Notes: generated from the sequence alone by a model not told the origin. A DNA stretch of 64,000 bases from Abelmoschus esculentus (GCA_035048815.1 JAUCBN010000006.1:19979001-20043000), one strand, 5' to 3'; positions 11,567 through 24,460 are shown, counted from the stretch's first letter. Numbers and translations are program-made.

Positions 11567-14500
11567 TTACACAACCAATTATAATTTATTTTAAATATTA
11601 CTTAAATGAAGTTAGAAATATTAGAATTGTCAAAATTATGATTTATGTCTGTACTATTTTCACCTTGAGACTATTATTAATATTATTTCTGAAATTTAAA
11701 AAGCTCTTTTGAAAAGTTAAACAAATTCAGACTCTTGTTGAGTAATTTTTACCATTTTATTTTTGATAACAGTTCACCCTTAATTTCTTTGTTTCAGTTT
11801 TATTATGGGATTTATTTTCCTTTATTCTCAAAATAATTTTTTTTGATTACTCTCTTAATTTTTTTCGTTGTTGCTAAGTCTTTAAACTTGTGCCCTACTC
11901 TTCTCGGTTCTGTTCAGTGTATTTCAGGGGAGGGGTTTTTGCTTTTCGGTTCAATCAGTTTGTAAGAAGAATGTTTTTTTTTTAGTTTGAATCGGGTATA
12001 GGGTGTTTGGTAGCGTTTATGTCGATTTTGAATCGTTCATAAGGGGTTTTAATTTCGTAAATCTGAAGTTTTTAAACCTGGGAAGGTTTTGGAATTTTTT
12101 CAGATTTTTCCGAAAAATCTGACGTCAGCGTTGATTTTTTCCAACTCGGTCTCACTTTATGTTTTTCGACGTTTTGTAAAATTCGAATCCGAAATGTTGT
12201 TTTTAAGGTTTTTAGTTTGAATATTTAATCAGAAGTTGTCTGTATCGAAATCTAAAATTAGTTACTATTTGGTTCAGGTAGCGTGAATTCAGACCCTGAG
12301 TTTCTTCTTTCTCCTCTTCCTGGACGACTTCCTGCTCCTCAGACTTTGGGACACACATTTGAGTTATCTGGTTATTTTTGCTTCGTGTATTTTTCTTGTA
12401 TAGTGGCATAGTAACGTATCTTACATTATTATTACTCGTAGATTTTATGCCTACTAGACCTATTATTAAGACTGAGCCCAGTAGACGTCACTATCGACGT
12501 TAATCGGTCTGCTTAAAGTGTGTCTCTCCCAATATTTTATATTTACTACTGTGTGCAGATTCTGTTAATTCAATATATCCATGTTGATTGCATCATTTTT
12601 TTGATATTCTGAAAATAACTAAATTATGATATGCTCTGTGTTTTAACTAAATGCAAATCTGATTCAGAAACTATCATGCATGTTTCATATTAGTTCTAAA
12701 GCAAGCATTCAGATTCTGATACATGTTCATGTCATCGCATTGTATTGAATAATATGTACGGGGAAGTTCAGTGATATCACCTTCTGGTGAGTATCACTTC
12801 TAATCAATGGCTTCACCTTCGGGTCGAGTTTTTACTTCTGTTTAGTGGCTCCACCTTCAGTTCAAGTTTCCACTTCTGATGATGTTATGGAGTTAGAGTG
12901 ATTCAGGGGAACCTACTCTTCTGATGGTGTTCGATGTTGGGTTCATATCATTCATACATTACATCATATGTTTTATACTGTTTTGATCTGTTCTGTTCTG
13001 TGATATGATTGTCTGTACGGTGATTATGTTATATCTGCACATTAGAGACACACTAAGCTCCGTAGCTTACACCCTACAATTTTTGTTTTAGATATTCAAA
13101 CATAGGCTTCAGTACTTAGAGGACTGTTGATTCTAAGGTTCTGTTAATCCGTATGAATTTAATGTTTCAGTTTTATTTTAATTTTTGAATAATAAATTTT
13201 ATAATGAACTCTTGACTTCTTATTTTAAACAATTACTCGTTTTTCAGGATTTTATAATTATCATGAATTTGGGTTGAACTTTTTAAATATATATTATGTA
13301 TTATTCAGTATTTCAGATATCTTTATTTTAACCAATTTAACAAATTTTTAATAATTTTTTATTAAAAATCTAACTTGATATGTAAATTTTTTCGCGTGAT
13401 TCTTAAATTTTAACCTAAAAAATTATGTTAAATTTAAGGGTTACAGAAACTATCAAAGAAACCTTTAAGGCCCATGGATACAAGTTACAGAGAAAGCGAA
13501 GTATAGGTGCCGGTAGAAGAGGACTTAAACATTATTATAATGCAGGTAAAGAAATATCGGTCTTTTCTCTATTCGTTGCTTTAATCTAAGAGATGGATAA
13601 GGTCTTAGAATAGAAGAGAGTAAACACAAGATGAGGACCAAGTGTTCAACAAAATTATAATCCAACCCTATTAGTAGTAATACTTAAAGAGAATTTGACT
13701 CGTAGCTTACCATTAAGCTTTGTCTCCGGAGATGACATGCATTCATAATGTCTTTTTATGTTTTTATGTTGATACATTATCATTACGACTGTTCATATGT
13801 CAATCTCATTCAAAAAATTGAGATTAATACTGACATGATATATAAGAAAAAATTAATAAAAATCTTAAATAAAAGGTTTAAAGAGTTACACCAAAAAAAG
13901 TATACCGCTAATAAAGATATTATAAAGGAATTATGGTGTTCTCTAAATTTTATTATTATTATATAGATATAGATTGATTATATAGATATATATAACTTTT
14001 CTATAGATATATAGAACTTTTATCAGTAATTATATTTCATTTATATTCTATATCATTTATATTCTTAAATAAAACAAGAACTCTAAAGAAAGAAATATCT
14101 CAACTCAAATAAACAAAAGAATATCGCTTTGATTTTGTCCAAAAGAGACTTTTTTATTTTTAATTTCCACGACCGGCCCGGTTAGTATCCGGTCGGGCTC
14201 ATTTTTTTTATTTTTAACTCAAATAACTCATTTTTTTTATGATTTTGCGATCTGACTCGTTACAGCAAAAAAATCTTATAAAAAAATCTTGTTATTGGAT
14301 TGAACCAACAATCAGAAGCAGACGAAGTCTTATTTCCTTTCCTATGATATAGAATAAATATTATTTCTATTCTTTTTTTTCTTCCTATTGCTTTTTCTTT
14401 TTCTTTTCATTTATTTTATTAGAATAACTAGAATAAATAATAAAAAAATATAAAATTTTGCACGATCCATTTTTATGTTATGATTTAAGTCTTTTTGTCG

Positions 14501-14965
14501 AACCCTATCTATCAAAACTCCTATAACACAAGCCTTTTGACAAAATGATAAAAGGAAAAAAATCACGTAGAAGACCAATGAGAGCATGATGTTGCTTTAG
14601 TTGCGTCTCTTCAATCAAGTAAGTTTAATGGACAATTTTTTTTTTGGAAAGACAAAATATTAATAACCCAGACTCTGAATCTTCATGTTGGTCTCACCTA
14701 AGCTTTGTGTCTCTGGGGTTTGATTGACATTTTGGGCTCATTGGGTGCACAAAACACCTTAATCAACTTACTTTTTTTAAGACATGGATTTGAAGTATGC
14801 GATGAGAAGAGGAGTGATGGGTTATCAGATAGTTAACCATTTTTTAAAAAAAGAAGGATAGTTTTTTTATTAAGTCTCCGAAAAAAAAAATATTATCACT
14901 CTTATCCAGTTTATTTACTCTTATCTAGGATGGTAATAGATTAAATTTAGACTTTAAAAAAAGTT
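11567..14965. other. Intergenic; possible remnant of an LTR-retrotransposon terminal repeat
   Basis: At 12,808-12,883 there are two adjacent 38-bp units (TGGCTTCACCTTCGGG... and TGGCTCCACCTTCAGT...) with a weaker third copy just before. The 12,700-13,140 part, with a block around GACACACTAAGCTCCGTAGC, and the terminus GGGTTACA near 13,443 resemble the 3' side of a Ty3/gypsy LTR. No matching TG-start or internal coding region was found, so this remains tentative. The 13,450-14,960 part shows nothing recognisable. Confidence 0.35.
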
Positions 14966-14969
14966 TAAG

Positions 14970-15633
14970 TCCAAATTTAGAAATTTTAACCCTTAACGTT
15001 TATAATTTTTATCGTTTTGACCCTTATTTTTTGGAGATAAATTTAGCCCTTAACCTATATCTTTCTTACAAATAGCTTATTTTTTTAATTATCATGATAA
15101 CTGAACCGTTAAAATTCTAAAAATGATGGCATGTCATATGCATATGATAGTATATTTTAAATAGCATGACATCTAAACTATCAAATATATATATAATATA
15201 ATTTTATTTTAATATAAAATATAAAATAATTAAAATTAAAATAAAATATTAAAAAATAATTAATTCTAAATTAAAATGCTACTAAGTAATCTCAACCCTA
15301 ATTATGATAGAATCAAAATCATATTTTAAAAAAGAATTAATTAATTAGAGTTGGAAACGTTTAGTAGCCTTTTATTTTAGAATTAATTAATTTTTAATAT
15401 TTTATTTAAATTTTAATTATTTTATATTAGAATAAAATTATATTATATATATATATATGTATTTCATAGGTTAGATGTCATATCATTTAAAATATATTAT
15501 TATATGCGTATGACATATCATCATCGTTAAATTTTTAACGGTCCAGTTATCATGATGGTTAAAAAATAATCTATTTGTCAAAAATATATAGGTTAAAATT
15601 ATAAACGTTAAGGATTAAAATTATCTTTATGCC
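14970..15633. mobile_element. Foldback (long inverted repeat) element, copy 1
   Basis: The left arm runs TTTTAACCCTTAACGTTTAT... and on to TAGCCCTTAACCTATATC. The right arm returns as its inverse: ATATATAGGTTAAAATTATA, then AACGTTAAGGATTAAAATTA, ending TTATCTTTATGCC at 15,633. The arms are roughly 300 bp each and the centre is AT-rich with no ORF. A second member is at 48,197-48,930. The left terminus here is eroded compared with the GGCATAAAGATAATTTT end of copy 2. Confidence 0.75.
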
Positions 15634-15649
15634 AAAAATTAAAAAAAAA

Positions 15650-15800
15650 TAGTATATTTATATTTTCGAGTAGCTCGTGAGTTTTTCAAATTGGGTATCA
15701 TATAGCTCAACTCGATTCGTCAAAAACTCGAATCGAGTTCGAGTTCAAATCGAATTTAATCAAATTAAATTTTAATCGAACTTCAACCGAGTCTAATCGC
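15650..15800. repeat. GAGTTCGAGTTC-type repeat fragment
   Basis: Contains AGCTCAACTCGATTCG and GAATCGAGTTCGAGTTC. This is the same style as segments near 8,400, 55,350-55,800 and 58,380-58,940. Confidence 0.5.
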
Positions 15801-16055
15801 TTAATTAGTTACGAGCCTGTTCTCCATCACTTTGGTTCTTTGAAATTTGTCCGAATAAAAAACACAAAAGTTTCGGTTCAACCATAATGAGCACAAAATG
15901 GATCCAAATAACAACTCCAAAATTTTAGAATCACGTACAAGGGCCTTAGGATTATTCAAATTAATTATAATCCAACACTGGAAATTGTTAGCAAAGAATT
16001 CTGCTAGCATCTCATTATGGCCGTAAATGAATGAACATTCGATGAATCTTTTCAT
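15801..16055 (-). pseudogene. LINE retrotransposon C-terminal fragment
   Basis: An 84-residue minus-strand frame contains AEFFANNFQCWIIINLNN, then LLFGSILCSLWLNRNFCVF. The arrangement of a W-I-x-x-N-L block followed by LFG..LW..RN.FVF is characteristic of the region following the reverse transcriptase zinc-binding domain in plant LINEs. The reverse transcriptase itself is not present beside it, so this is a truncated remnant. Confidence 0.6.
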
Positions 16056-16620
16056 GAATTTTTTTTATTTTCGTTTATTTATTAAATAAAAGATTATGAA
16101 TAAGATATTTTGTTTTTTTAATTAAATGAACGAGCACAAAAAAGGTTTATTCGTTATTTATGTTCGTAAATGCATGGTAATTTGTTGGTTCATTTAGGTC
16201 CATTTGTTTATATTTATTTATGTTGGTTTGTTTATTTAAACTTATTCACATATATAGAGAAGTTATTGTTCGATTAAACCGAACTAACCGACCAAACCAA
16301 AATAAAATTAGTTAATCTATTTGATAATTTTAGGTGTAATCTAATTATTGATTAATTTTGTTAAAATGCGTTAAATAAATTAATCCAAAATATTAAATAT
16401 TTAACTCATTATATATATTCGTTTGTGTTTGTTTATCATGTTGATGACCGAACATGAACGGACACAAACAAACTATGTTCCTTAATGAACAAACACAAAC
16501 GAAAAATAATATGTTCATTTATTTATACAGTTAAAATAAAACGAACGAATATAAATACATCGTCATTCATATTTATTCGATTTATTTACGGGCTCAATCT
16601 CATACTTCATGAGGTTTATC
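16056..16620. repeat. GTTCGTTCATTTATG family repeat, copy A, with an inner CCGAACTAACCG segment
   Basis: Outer parts contain GTTTATTCGTTATTTATG, TGAACGAGCAC and AACGAACGAATATAAAT. An inner part at about 16,260-16,410 contains TCGATTAAACCGAACTAACC. The same outer and inner order recurs at 47,306-47,810, so the two are copies of one composite repeat. Confidence 0.6.
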
Positions 16621-17394
16621 CAAATAGCTATTAAGCATAAAGTTCTAATCACATTTTATGTAATATTTATCTTTTCTTATTTTTGTACAATTAAGCCTCC
16701 TTGTAATTTTATATACTCCTAATTTATATTTTAAAATAGGATGATCATTTTCTTAACTTTTATATTCAGAAGACTCAAAAAAATGTATTGTAATTAAATG
16801 ATTATTTACGTATTAATTATACCCTATTTCTTTAATAATAGGCTGACTGAATTTTATTAGAAACTAAAATATAAAAAAAATTAAATTATTAATTTTTTGA
16901 GAGATCGAAATGCTGTATTTCACTAACAAAAAGAAAGATCAGCAGGTTCCCGAAATGATATATTAATAAATCAAATTTTCATCGTACCCTTTCTCTAATT
17001 TAATCCCTTCGGTGGTAGATATTCAAATTAATGGTTTTGATATTGTGAGGTAGACAACTCGTGGGAATTAGATTCCACATTTTTTAAATGCTCTTTTCAA
17101 CTTTAAAGCGCACGTGCAAAGTCGAATTTATTCCTTTTTCTTCCAAGGCATAACTACTTTTACATGCACTAAATAGACTCGTCATATAATTATACTTCGT
17201 ACAACTTTTTTTATAGCATAAAACAAAAAGAAGTCAAGGAAATCACGTAGAGAGATGCTCTAATTTTAAATCGAATATTAATATGTGGTTTGAGATTGGC
17301 GGATTGGTCTAAGTGTTAAACAATTTGGTATCGTTTAAGTAAGATATCAAGTTTTAGATGTGTGTGCAAAAAATCCACACAAAGAGATTTACCT
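16621..17394. other. Intergenic, nothing recognised
   Basis: AT-rich DNA without a coherent ORF, structural RNA or clear repeat. Confidence 0.4.
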
Positions 17395-17690
17395 ACCAAA
17401 ATTAGGTACGTAAACGAATCAAACGTTTAGTAAACTGTTTGTGAACGAACAAACACGAATAAAGGGCTCATTCGTTCATTTATGTTTGTGAACGTTCGAT
17501 AATTTAAACGAACGAACATGAATGAACAGGAACAAGTTACAATCTTTAACAAACAAACACGAACAAGAAATTTTATGTTCGTGTTCATTCATTTGTTCAA
17601 TTAAAGTTAAACGAATTAACATAAACACACTATCGTTCATGATCATTTGGTTCGTTTATAGGCATAACCAAAATAAAGTGTACGATATAG
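17395..17690. repeat. GTTCGTTCATTTATG family repeat, copy B
   Basis: Starts near TAGGTACGTAAACGAATC and contains CATTCGTTCATTTATG and TGTGAACGTTCGATAATT. The reverse arm carries ACGAACAAGAAATTTTATG. It matches 47,306-47,480 word for word in several places. Confidence 0.6.
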
Positions 17691-18510
17691 GTCGATCTGT
17701 ATTAATCAAAATATAGCCTTAAAAACCGGTAAAAAAAAATATACGTGGTTTGAGCATTAATCATTATGAATGATTGGATTAATAATTTCATTTAAGACAA
17801 ACATGTCAAGATAATCTAAAGGGATTAGTGGAAGGATTATGCTTAATCCACTGCCGACCATGTTTTTACTTTCGTTAAGAAGGCTATAATCTATATTACA
17901 TGATTATAATATATACGTTGAATTACTTTTTTTTCATTTTAATATTCTGCGACTTTCATTTTATAACATAAATATTTTTGAAGTGATATAACTTTTCTTT
18001 ATATAATGATTTGCGTTACTCTAGAGGATAATAATAACTTACATTAATGTTTATAGCTTTATCTCGATGATTAAAAGATATTTTTTTATTGATAAGAGAA
18101 TATAATTATGTATAATTGTGTCTTATTAAAAAAATTAATTTAGATGAAAGAAAAAATATATAGATTTTATTTAAAAAAAAAAACGAGACAAGCTCAAAAA
18201 CACGTGACATTGCATAGTAATATGTTTCGTATCATGATAGAGACTCTTCATAATAAGTTCCGGCGGATCACTAAAATATCGCTCGTCTATTTGTATCCCT
18301 CGAAGTAACAAACTCAAACGATCATCGATCATATTAGCCTTCCTATTAACTCGTTGAATGAGAATCTCTCAATTCCTTCCTATGATTAAACGATATTAAT
18401 ATCTTCTTGTTTTGGATACGGATCCTAGTTATTAAAATATACATATTAAAATTTTGGGACGGTTTGATAGTTTTGATCTTATAGTGATAAATTTCAAATT
18501 TATGAGTCAT
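17691..18510. other. Intergenic, nothing recognised
   Basis: AT-rich DNA without a coherent ORF or repeat boundary. Confidence 0.4.
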
Positions 18511-18513
18511 GGG

Positions 18514-19192
18514 TATGGGCGTTTAAAATTATCTGATCTGATTGACTTGACCTAATTATTTAACGACCTAGTACAAAAGATGTAGATATTTCGAGATTTT
18601 CATTTTTTATCGGGTTCAGATATTTGATATGATAATTTTTTGGATATATAGATCGGGTTTGGATTGAATTTTTTCTTATCAAGCATCAGACTCGATAATT
18701 TTAATATATTTTTTATATTTTCAATTATGTTTGTTTTATGTTTTTTAATATTTTTACTCCAAAACTAAACTCAAATCCTTAAAATTTTTATACTTTTTTT
18801 ATTATATAGTTTTATGTTTAATTTTTTTCAAAAAAATATTTGCATTGATTTGTCAATATGATATTTGAAGGAAAAAAATCATGATTGAGATTAATATTTT
18901 GATATATTGATTTGGTGATAAAATTTAATATATATCTAAAAATTTCATCTTAAAAATTTAAAATTAACTTCAAATCACTAATTATTTTGTTTGGATTATT
19001 TATTTTTAAACTTTTAAATTTTATGTGTTTAATATGTAATTTTATTTAAAAAATTAGAAAAAAATAAACCGAATATATGCTATCCGATTACTCAAGTACC
19101 TGGATTTCACAGGTATTCTAGTAGCGAGTATCCAAATATAACAGAACAATTTATTTTTTATTTTTCGGATACCCAAAAAATAAACGTCCCTA
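18514..19192. mobile_element. Diverged short element with TATGGGCGTTTA / TAAACGTCCCTA ends
   Basis: The left end GGGCGTTTAAA is the near inverse of the right end TAAACGTCCCTA. The interior carries GATCGGGTTTGG and TTCGGATACCC words in opposite senses. The end style resembles the TAGGGATG elements at 11,079 and 33,045. Flanking 8-mers do not match convincingly, so the boundaries are approximate. Confidence 0.4.
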
Positions 19193-19199
19193 GTTTTAA

Positions 19200-22100
19200 G
19201 ACACTATGGGTTGACACCAAACAATATTATTCAAGTTAGACACTATAAAAATAATTGGAATCGATAAGATATAAAATAACATAAATATATATAAATATAT
19301 TAATAAGGTAAAACTTATATAATGTATGAGTTCTAATAATAAGATTTTCTGCCTATGACCTGAATATACCATATTTATAATTGAATTAGAAGGCACCGAA
19401 TTCCATAAACAATATCAATTAAGTTTACCATTTGATTCTGTAAAAGGAGAAGAAGGATTGAAGCATATAAATTTTTCTTTTCTGAAACAACTTTCTTAAT
19501 GGAATGGAATTTATTTCAAATCATGTTGAAATTAAGTTTTCTTTTTGAAAAAAAAAATGCAAAAACTAAACCAAATAATATTGACATTAACAACATATAT
19601 TAGAAAATTCCTTATATTTTTAGATAAATCAAATTTTATAATATCTAAAAGTAAGAGAATAAATTGATACAATATAAATATTTTTCACGCGCTCAAATTT
19701 GATTTATTGTTTTTAGTGATTTTTCAATAGTTTAATTTTTTAGTTATTTATTTATATAATTATAACTGATATAAATGTTGTTCGATCTTTTAATTTTTTA
19801 TCATTTTTATATATTGTTCTTATATAATCTAAAATAATTAATTTTTATATCAATATTATAAAAAATTCTAAATTATAGCTTAAATTTCTAACGACAGTTA
19901 TAATATTTATCGTAATATCAAATACTTTCTTTCTAATAAAACTAGTTATATTAAAAAACTATTTTCTATCAAAAGTTTTATCATACCAATTTTTTCTTAA
20001 AATTTTAATTAAATATATAGTAATTAAATTAAGCAAATGATTAATAAAGATTTGGTACGTAAACAGATCCTGCCGGCGCCACCTTCTTGTTCTTTTATTA
20101 GGTATTAAATCAGAGCCTTCGGCTGCCGCTGGGCAGCCATCATCGTCGAGTGCCGGCCTGCCAAGTCAGGTTTTCATTTCTGCTGCAAAATGTTATATAT
20201 TTATTTTATTTTATTTTATTTTAAGGATATCTTGTTCATAAACAATGTGCAATAGCGCCGGCATGAATATGTTAGTGCTTAATTTAGAATTTTTAGACGG
20301 CTGATAATAATAAAAAGAATTGCAGTTGAAAATGAAATAAATTAATCAATGGAAATAAAAAAATAAATAAATAAATTCCAAGGTTTGGGCAAATATTTTA
20401 GAATTAGCTAGGGTCAACAGAATTAATTAAGGGGAAAATTTTCAAATGTCAAAATTAAGGAAACTGATTAATTAAAAATACAGTAAATAGCTAGGGTCAA
20501 CCGAGTTAATTAGTAGGATAACTACATAGATAATCATCGAATTATTTTAGAATATCTCTGAGATATATCTTAAAAACAAATTCTCAAAAATAAACTAATA
20601 TATAATATATTTTTATTTTTAAAATAATATATTATTATATTATATCTTAAAAACTCTGTATTTTTTAATTTTTTCATGTTTCAATTTCGGTTGGATCTTT
20701 TGCACGACCCTAATTTCAAAGAACTCCATATTCGGCTCATACAAGCCCATTTCCTGTCTCTAATGGCCCAAAGTTAACTTAAAAGCAATGGATGCCTTAC
20801 GATTCAAGTTGGCTTTGGTCAACGCTCTTTCATTGATTTGAAATCGGATTTAGCAGGGATTATTCGATCGAATCGAGTTAAATTAAAATTTTTTAAGATA
20901 TTTGAGTTGTGACATTATATTTTTTAATTCGAATCAAATTAAATTTTCGATTTTTTATAAAAATTTAATTATAATTATTTTTCATGTTATAGTACGATCT
21001 AGAAATAGACTACATGGATTCTGCTATTTAAATTAGACGATCCTATGCGACAAAGGGAGTATTCTTCCTGCTTTTAAGAATAGACAATACACGAATCCTG
21101 CTCTTTTGCCGATTGGCCAATGTTCTCCTCCCCGCCAGACATGCCCATGTTTATGACCTGTAAAACAAAACAGACCATCCATGCATTTGTTGTTGATATA
21201 GACTGTGTTTATGACATGGGGTTTTTCTAGACTGCTCCAACTAAAAGGGATAAAAAAATCCATATACTTGATAAAGAAGATTTGGGTTCGTATACGAAAG
21301 AAGGAAATGCAATTTTTTTAGTTCTTTCATTTGAATACCCCCGTAAAATTGAATAAAATTTATACCTAAAAAGTAAACAAATCTTCCAAGTTTAGTTACA
21401 AGTTAAAAGAGGTGATGCAATCGTGGTGGCATTACGCCGAGGTGGTTTAGAAGATGAGAGTGGCAAAAGCATACCGGTTCTGCACTTCTCCCATACTTCC
21501 GTTGGACATTCTCAAGATATTTGTTTATCCAGAGAGCATGGGATTGGTCAAGACATGGGTAGTTCCCATTTGGAAATTTCAAAGCTAATCAACCAGTTTC
21601 TGATGTCTACTTAGACTGAAAGCAACAGGGTTCACAGTACAAAACATACTCGATTGGCTGGGATGAGTTTGGTCGACACTAGACAGGGTAAATTCTTGAA
21701 TAACGTCCGTATGAAACAAGAGACTCAGACGTAAGAATTTGTAACGGATACGGGTCAAATTGCTAGAACCAGAACTTATGATTGAAGTTTTACTCTTTCT
21801 GTCCCAGTAAAGTTGGAATATTTGTACTTTAAAATTATTTTGGCAAGATGTTTTTAAAAACTCAATAAGTTTTATAAGTTTTTTTTAATAAAAATAAAAA
21901 TTAATTTTTAAAGATAAATTTATCATTTAAATTATTTTATATCATATATCTTATATAATTTTTTAAAAAATTCTATAAAAAATTAACATGTGACATAAAT
22001 AGTATGACGAACTACTGTTATTTTTTAATGAAAGTACCTATATCAATTTGTTAATGAATGTGTAGGATTCTTTTTATATTTTATATATATATATTTTTAA

Positions 22101-22740
22101 ATCAAGTTGTTATTTTTTAAGCAGCAGTTGGTGTTAATTGTTGGATTAATGAGAAAATGACTTGGTTCAAATAACCCAGGGAGGGAGGGCGGTAGAGTCG
22201 TCTACGGCGTCGGCAGTCGCAAATGGTGACCAGTGTGGGCACGTTTATATTTCCAACTAACCGACATCAGTGTTGTTTTAAATTAATTAACTCCACTAAA
22301 TCTCCACCCTACACGTTCGCCTGTTCCCACCACAAAACTCATACGCGACATTTACGATGCCGATTTCCTGACACGGGTGTCCCAACCACAAACTTTCTAT
22401 TTCTTACCAACAGGATCTATAACAGGACTGGTCCTGGATTGGATGGATAAACAGGAAAGTAGATTTTATATTCTAATTTTACATAGTACAAATTATTATT
22501 ATTAATGGTAATTTTCATTTAAATTGTCGATATTGACCAAATATATTGTCGAATATTATAATTCTATTTGAAATAGAAAAATGGAGAAGTCATCGCCAGA
22601 TTTTTTTAATTTGAATTTCATTTTCAATTCCATTACTTTAATGCTATACATGAATGGGAGCTAGATAACATTCTACAAGCAAAGTTTTGATGAAATCCAC
22701 AAGAAAAGAAAAAAATGGTTAGAAAAATCATCCTAATCTC
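19200..22740. other. Intergenic; a GC-richer block at 21.0-21.8 kb of unknown origin
   Basis: A (TTTTA)n microsatellite of about four units lies at 20,200-20,222. Between 21,030 and 21,790 the base composition rises and two modest ORFs occur, minus 21,033-21,263 and plus 21,423-21,614. I recognise neither. They may be remnants of a gene or transposon. The stretch 22,190-22,450 is also GC-richer and could be the far 3' flank of the transporter gene that follows. Confidence 0.4.
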
Positions 22741-22752
22741 ATCTGATCCAAA

Positions 22753-24342
22753 TCAGACAGGTAAATGGTCTTGCTTTATGTCGTGTAATAACCCTGAAGA
22801 TTCTTTGGAATCCGACTCAACTTTCAATGTTTCATCCTGATGTGTATGGTCACTGTCATCCACAGAGCCGGCTCTGGTCAGTTCCTGAGCCCTCAAGGCT
22901 TGAAACTCCCAGTCCGTTCGAGTTACAACCAGTAACATGGTGACAACACACGAGCCTTGGGCGGCTAAAAGACCGAGCCAAAGACCTTTGAAATCAAACC
23001 CAGCAAAGAAACTTAACCATACCGCGATCGGCATGCCTACAAGGTAAAAACATCCCAGGTTGATGTTGGCTCCTAGTTTTGGTCTGGCAGTGCCTCTTAA
23101 GACCCCACATCCTGTTGTCTGTGGGCAGTTCCCAAGTTCACAGAGTCCGAGAACAGGTAACACCATTGATGTTAAGGCAACGATTTCAGGGTCTTGTGTG
23201 AACATTGTAGCCCATTTTTTTCTAACGACCATAGCGAAAAGCAATGCTGAAAGTCCTACCAAGGAGCTAGAGCATAAGCCAACGATCGATGCCATTTTTG
23301 CCTTGCCTGGATTGTTAGCTCCGAGCTCGTTTCCAACTCTGGTGGACACACCAAAACTCAAAGACGATGGGAAAATGTATATCAACGAGGTTGTCTGAAT
23401 CAAAATTCCCATTGAAGCAACGGTTGCTTGCGGGTTCAACAATAACCCACAAAGCAAAATCATGATCTCGTACCACCACCATTCAAGGCAAACCGAAATG
23501 CAGCTTGGGATGGATAAATTCAACATATATCTCCATCCTTTTAAACACTCACTTGAGATTCCACCCCATGTTTTCTTGTACACCCCAGACACTTTAACGT
23601 AAACGATCAATGAAAATACGAGGTTGAAGTTGGTCCAAATGGAACCCAAAGCAACTCCCTTGATACCTAGATTCAGCACCGAGACAAGGAAGTAGTTGAT
23701 GGGAATGTGGAGAAGAATAGCTAGAGCTGAACAGTATGTGAGAGGCAGAGTTATAGATTGAGCCCTCAAATATGTACGCAAAGGGTGTAAAATTGACTGT
23801 GCAAAAAGATCCGGAAGAGAGTAAAGAATGTAGGATTGAGCTTCATTGGCAATGTTTTCATTTTGTCCGCAAAAGAGAAGGATATTTCTCATGTTGAACC
23901 ACAAACAAGATATTAGCATTGAAGTCAAAAGAAGCAGAAGTATCATTCTTTGCATGGTAAGGCCGAGGAGCTTGTATCTTTTAGCACCAAAGGCTTGGCC
24001 ACAAATGGGTTCCATCCCCATAGCCAGGCCTGAAAGAACTGAATACCCGGTGATGTTGGCGAATCCAATAGCAAGCGAGCCACCTGCTAAAGCCAGCTCC
24101 CCTAGACGCCCAAGAAACAGCATAGAAATCATGGAACGAGAGTAGAGCAAAAGCCCCGTCAGTACCATCGGCAAAGCTATGTTGGATATACACTTTGCTT
24201 CCCCAATCACAAGAGACAGACATGTCTTTTCTGCTGTTGGGTCTTTGGGGTTCAAAGGAGTTAACATGTCTGTTTCTTGTACTTCCATTGAAGTAATTTC
24301 ATGGTCCAGACACTGTTTGCAAGATGATGAGAAACAGCACAT
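22753..24342 (-). CDS. MATE efflux transporter, DETOXIFICATION (DTX48-55 clade) type
   Basis: An intronless minus-strand gene of 529 residues, normal for this clade. I start it at the ATG at 24,342 (MCCFSSSCKQCLDHEI). The frame also opens four codons upstream at a GTG, which a nuclear plant gene would not use. Two MatE repeats are visible, roughly residues 40-210 and 265-430, with about 12 hydrophobic segments. Family signatures include GGSLAIGFANITGYSVLSGL, MEPICGQAFGAKRY, PSSLSFGVSTRVGNELGA, CPQTTGCGVLRGTARP and the tail DWEFQALRAQELT. The acidic/serine-rich C-terminus (DDSDHTHQDETL) is cytosolic by topology. By family knowledge these are H+-coupled organic-solute exporters. Clade members act at late endosomal, vacuolar or plasma membranes and influence hypocotyl growth, senescence or ABA export. 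The substrate cannot be told from sequence. Confidence 0.93.
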   Translation of the reverse strand: MCCFSSSCKQCLDHEITSMEVQETDMLTPLNPKDPTAEKTCLSLVIGEAKCISNIALPMVLTGLLLYSRSMISMLFLGRLGELALAGGSLAIGFANITGYSVLSGLAMGMEPICGQAFGAKRYKLLGLTMQRMILLLLLTSMLISCLWFNMRNILLFCGQNENIANEAQSYILYSLPDLFAQSILHPLRTYLRAQSITLPLTYCSALAILLHIPINYFLVSVLNLGIKGVALGSIWTNFNLVFSLIVYVKVSGVYKKTWGGISSECLKGWRYMLNLSIPSCISVCLEWWWYEIMILLCGLLLNPQATVASMGILIQTTSLIYIFPSSLSFGVSTRVGNELGANNPGKAKMASIVGLCSSSLVGLSALLFAMVVRKKWATMFTQDPEIVALTSMVLPVLGLCELGNCPQTTGCGVLRGTARPKLGANINLGCFYLVGMPIAVWLSFFAGFDFKGLWLGLLAAQGSCVVTMLLVVTRTDWEFQALRAQELTRAGSVDDSDHTHQDETLKVESDSKESSGLLHDIKQDHLPV

Positions 24343-24460
24343 GATTTTTTGCACTTTTTAGGAGAGAAACTTTGGGTATATGATTTGAATGAGAAAGAGC
24401 GAGAGATGGTTGATATTTAAAGAGACAGTGGGTTTAAAAGGGGGGGGGGGGGGGGGGTAT
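24343..24460 (-). promoter_or_regulatory. 5'UTR/core promoter of the MATE gene with an 18-base homopolymer
   Basis: On the minus strand a TTTAAATATC element (about 24,412-24,421) and a CT-rich leader (CTCTCGCTCTTTC) precede the ATG. An uninterrupted run of 18 G on the plus strand (24,440-24,457), C on the sense strand, sits about 100 bases upstream of the ATG and about 20 bases upstream of the TATA-like element. Confidence 0.45.

Noticed and set aside
24343..24354. GTG start four codons before the MATE ATG
   Set aside because: Plant nuclear genes start at ATG. The ATG at 24,342 gives a typical DTX N-terminus.
23060..24361. Plus-strand and alternative minus-strand ORFs inside the MATE gene
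   Set aside because: They are shadow frames of the transporter coding sequence.
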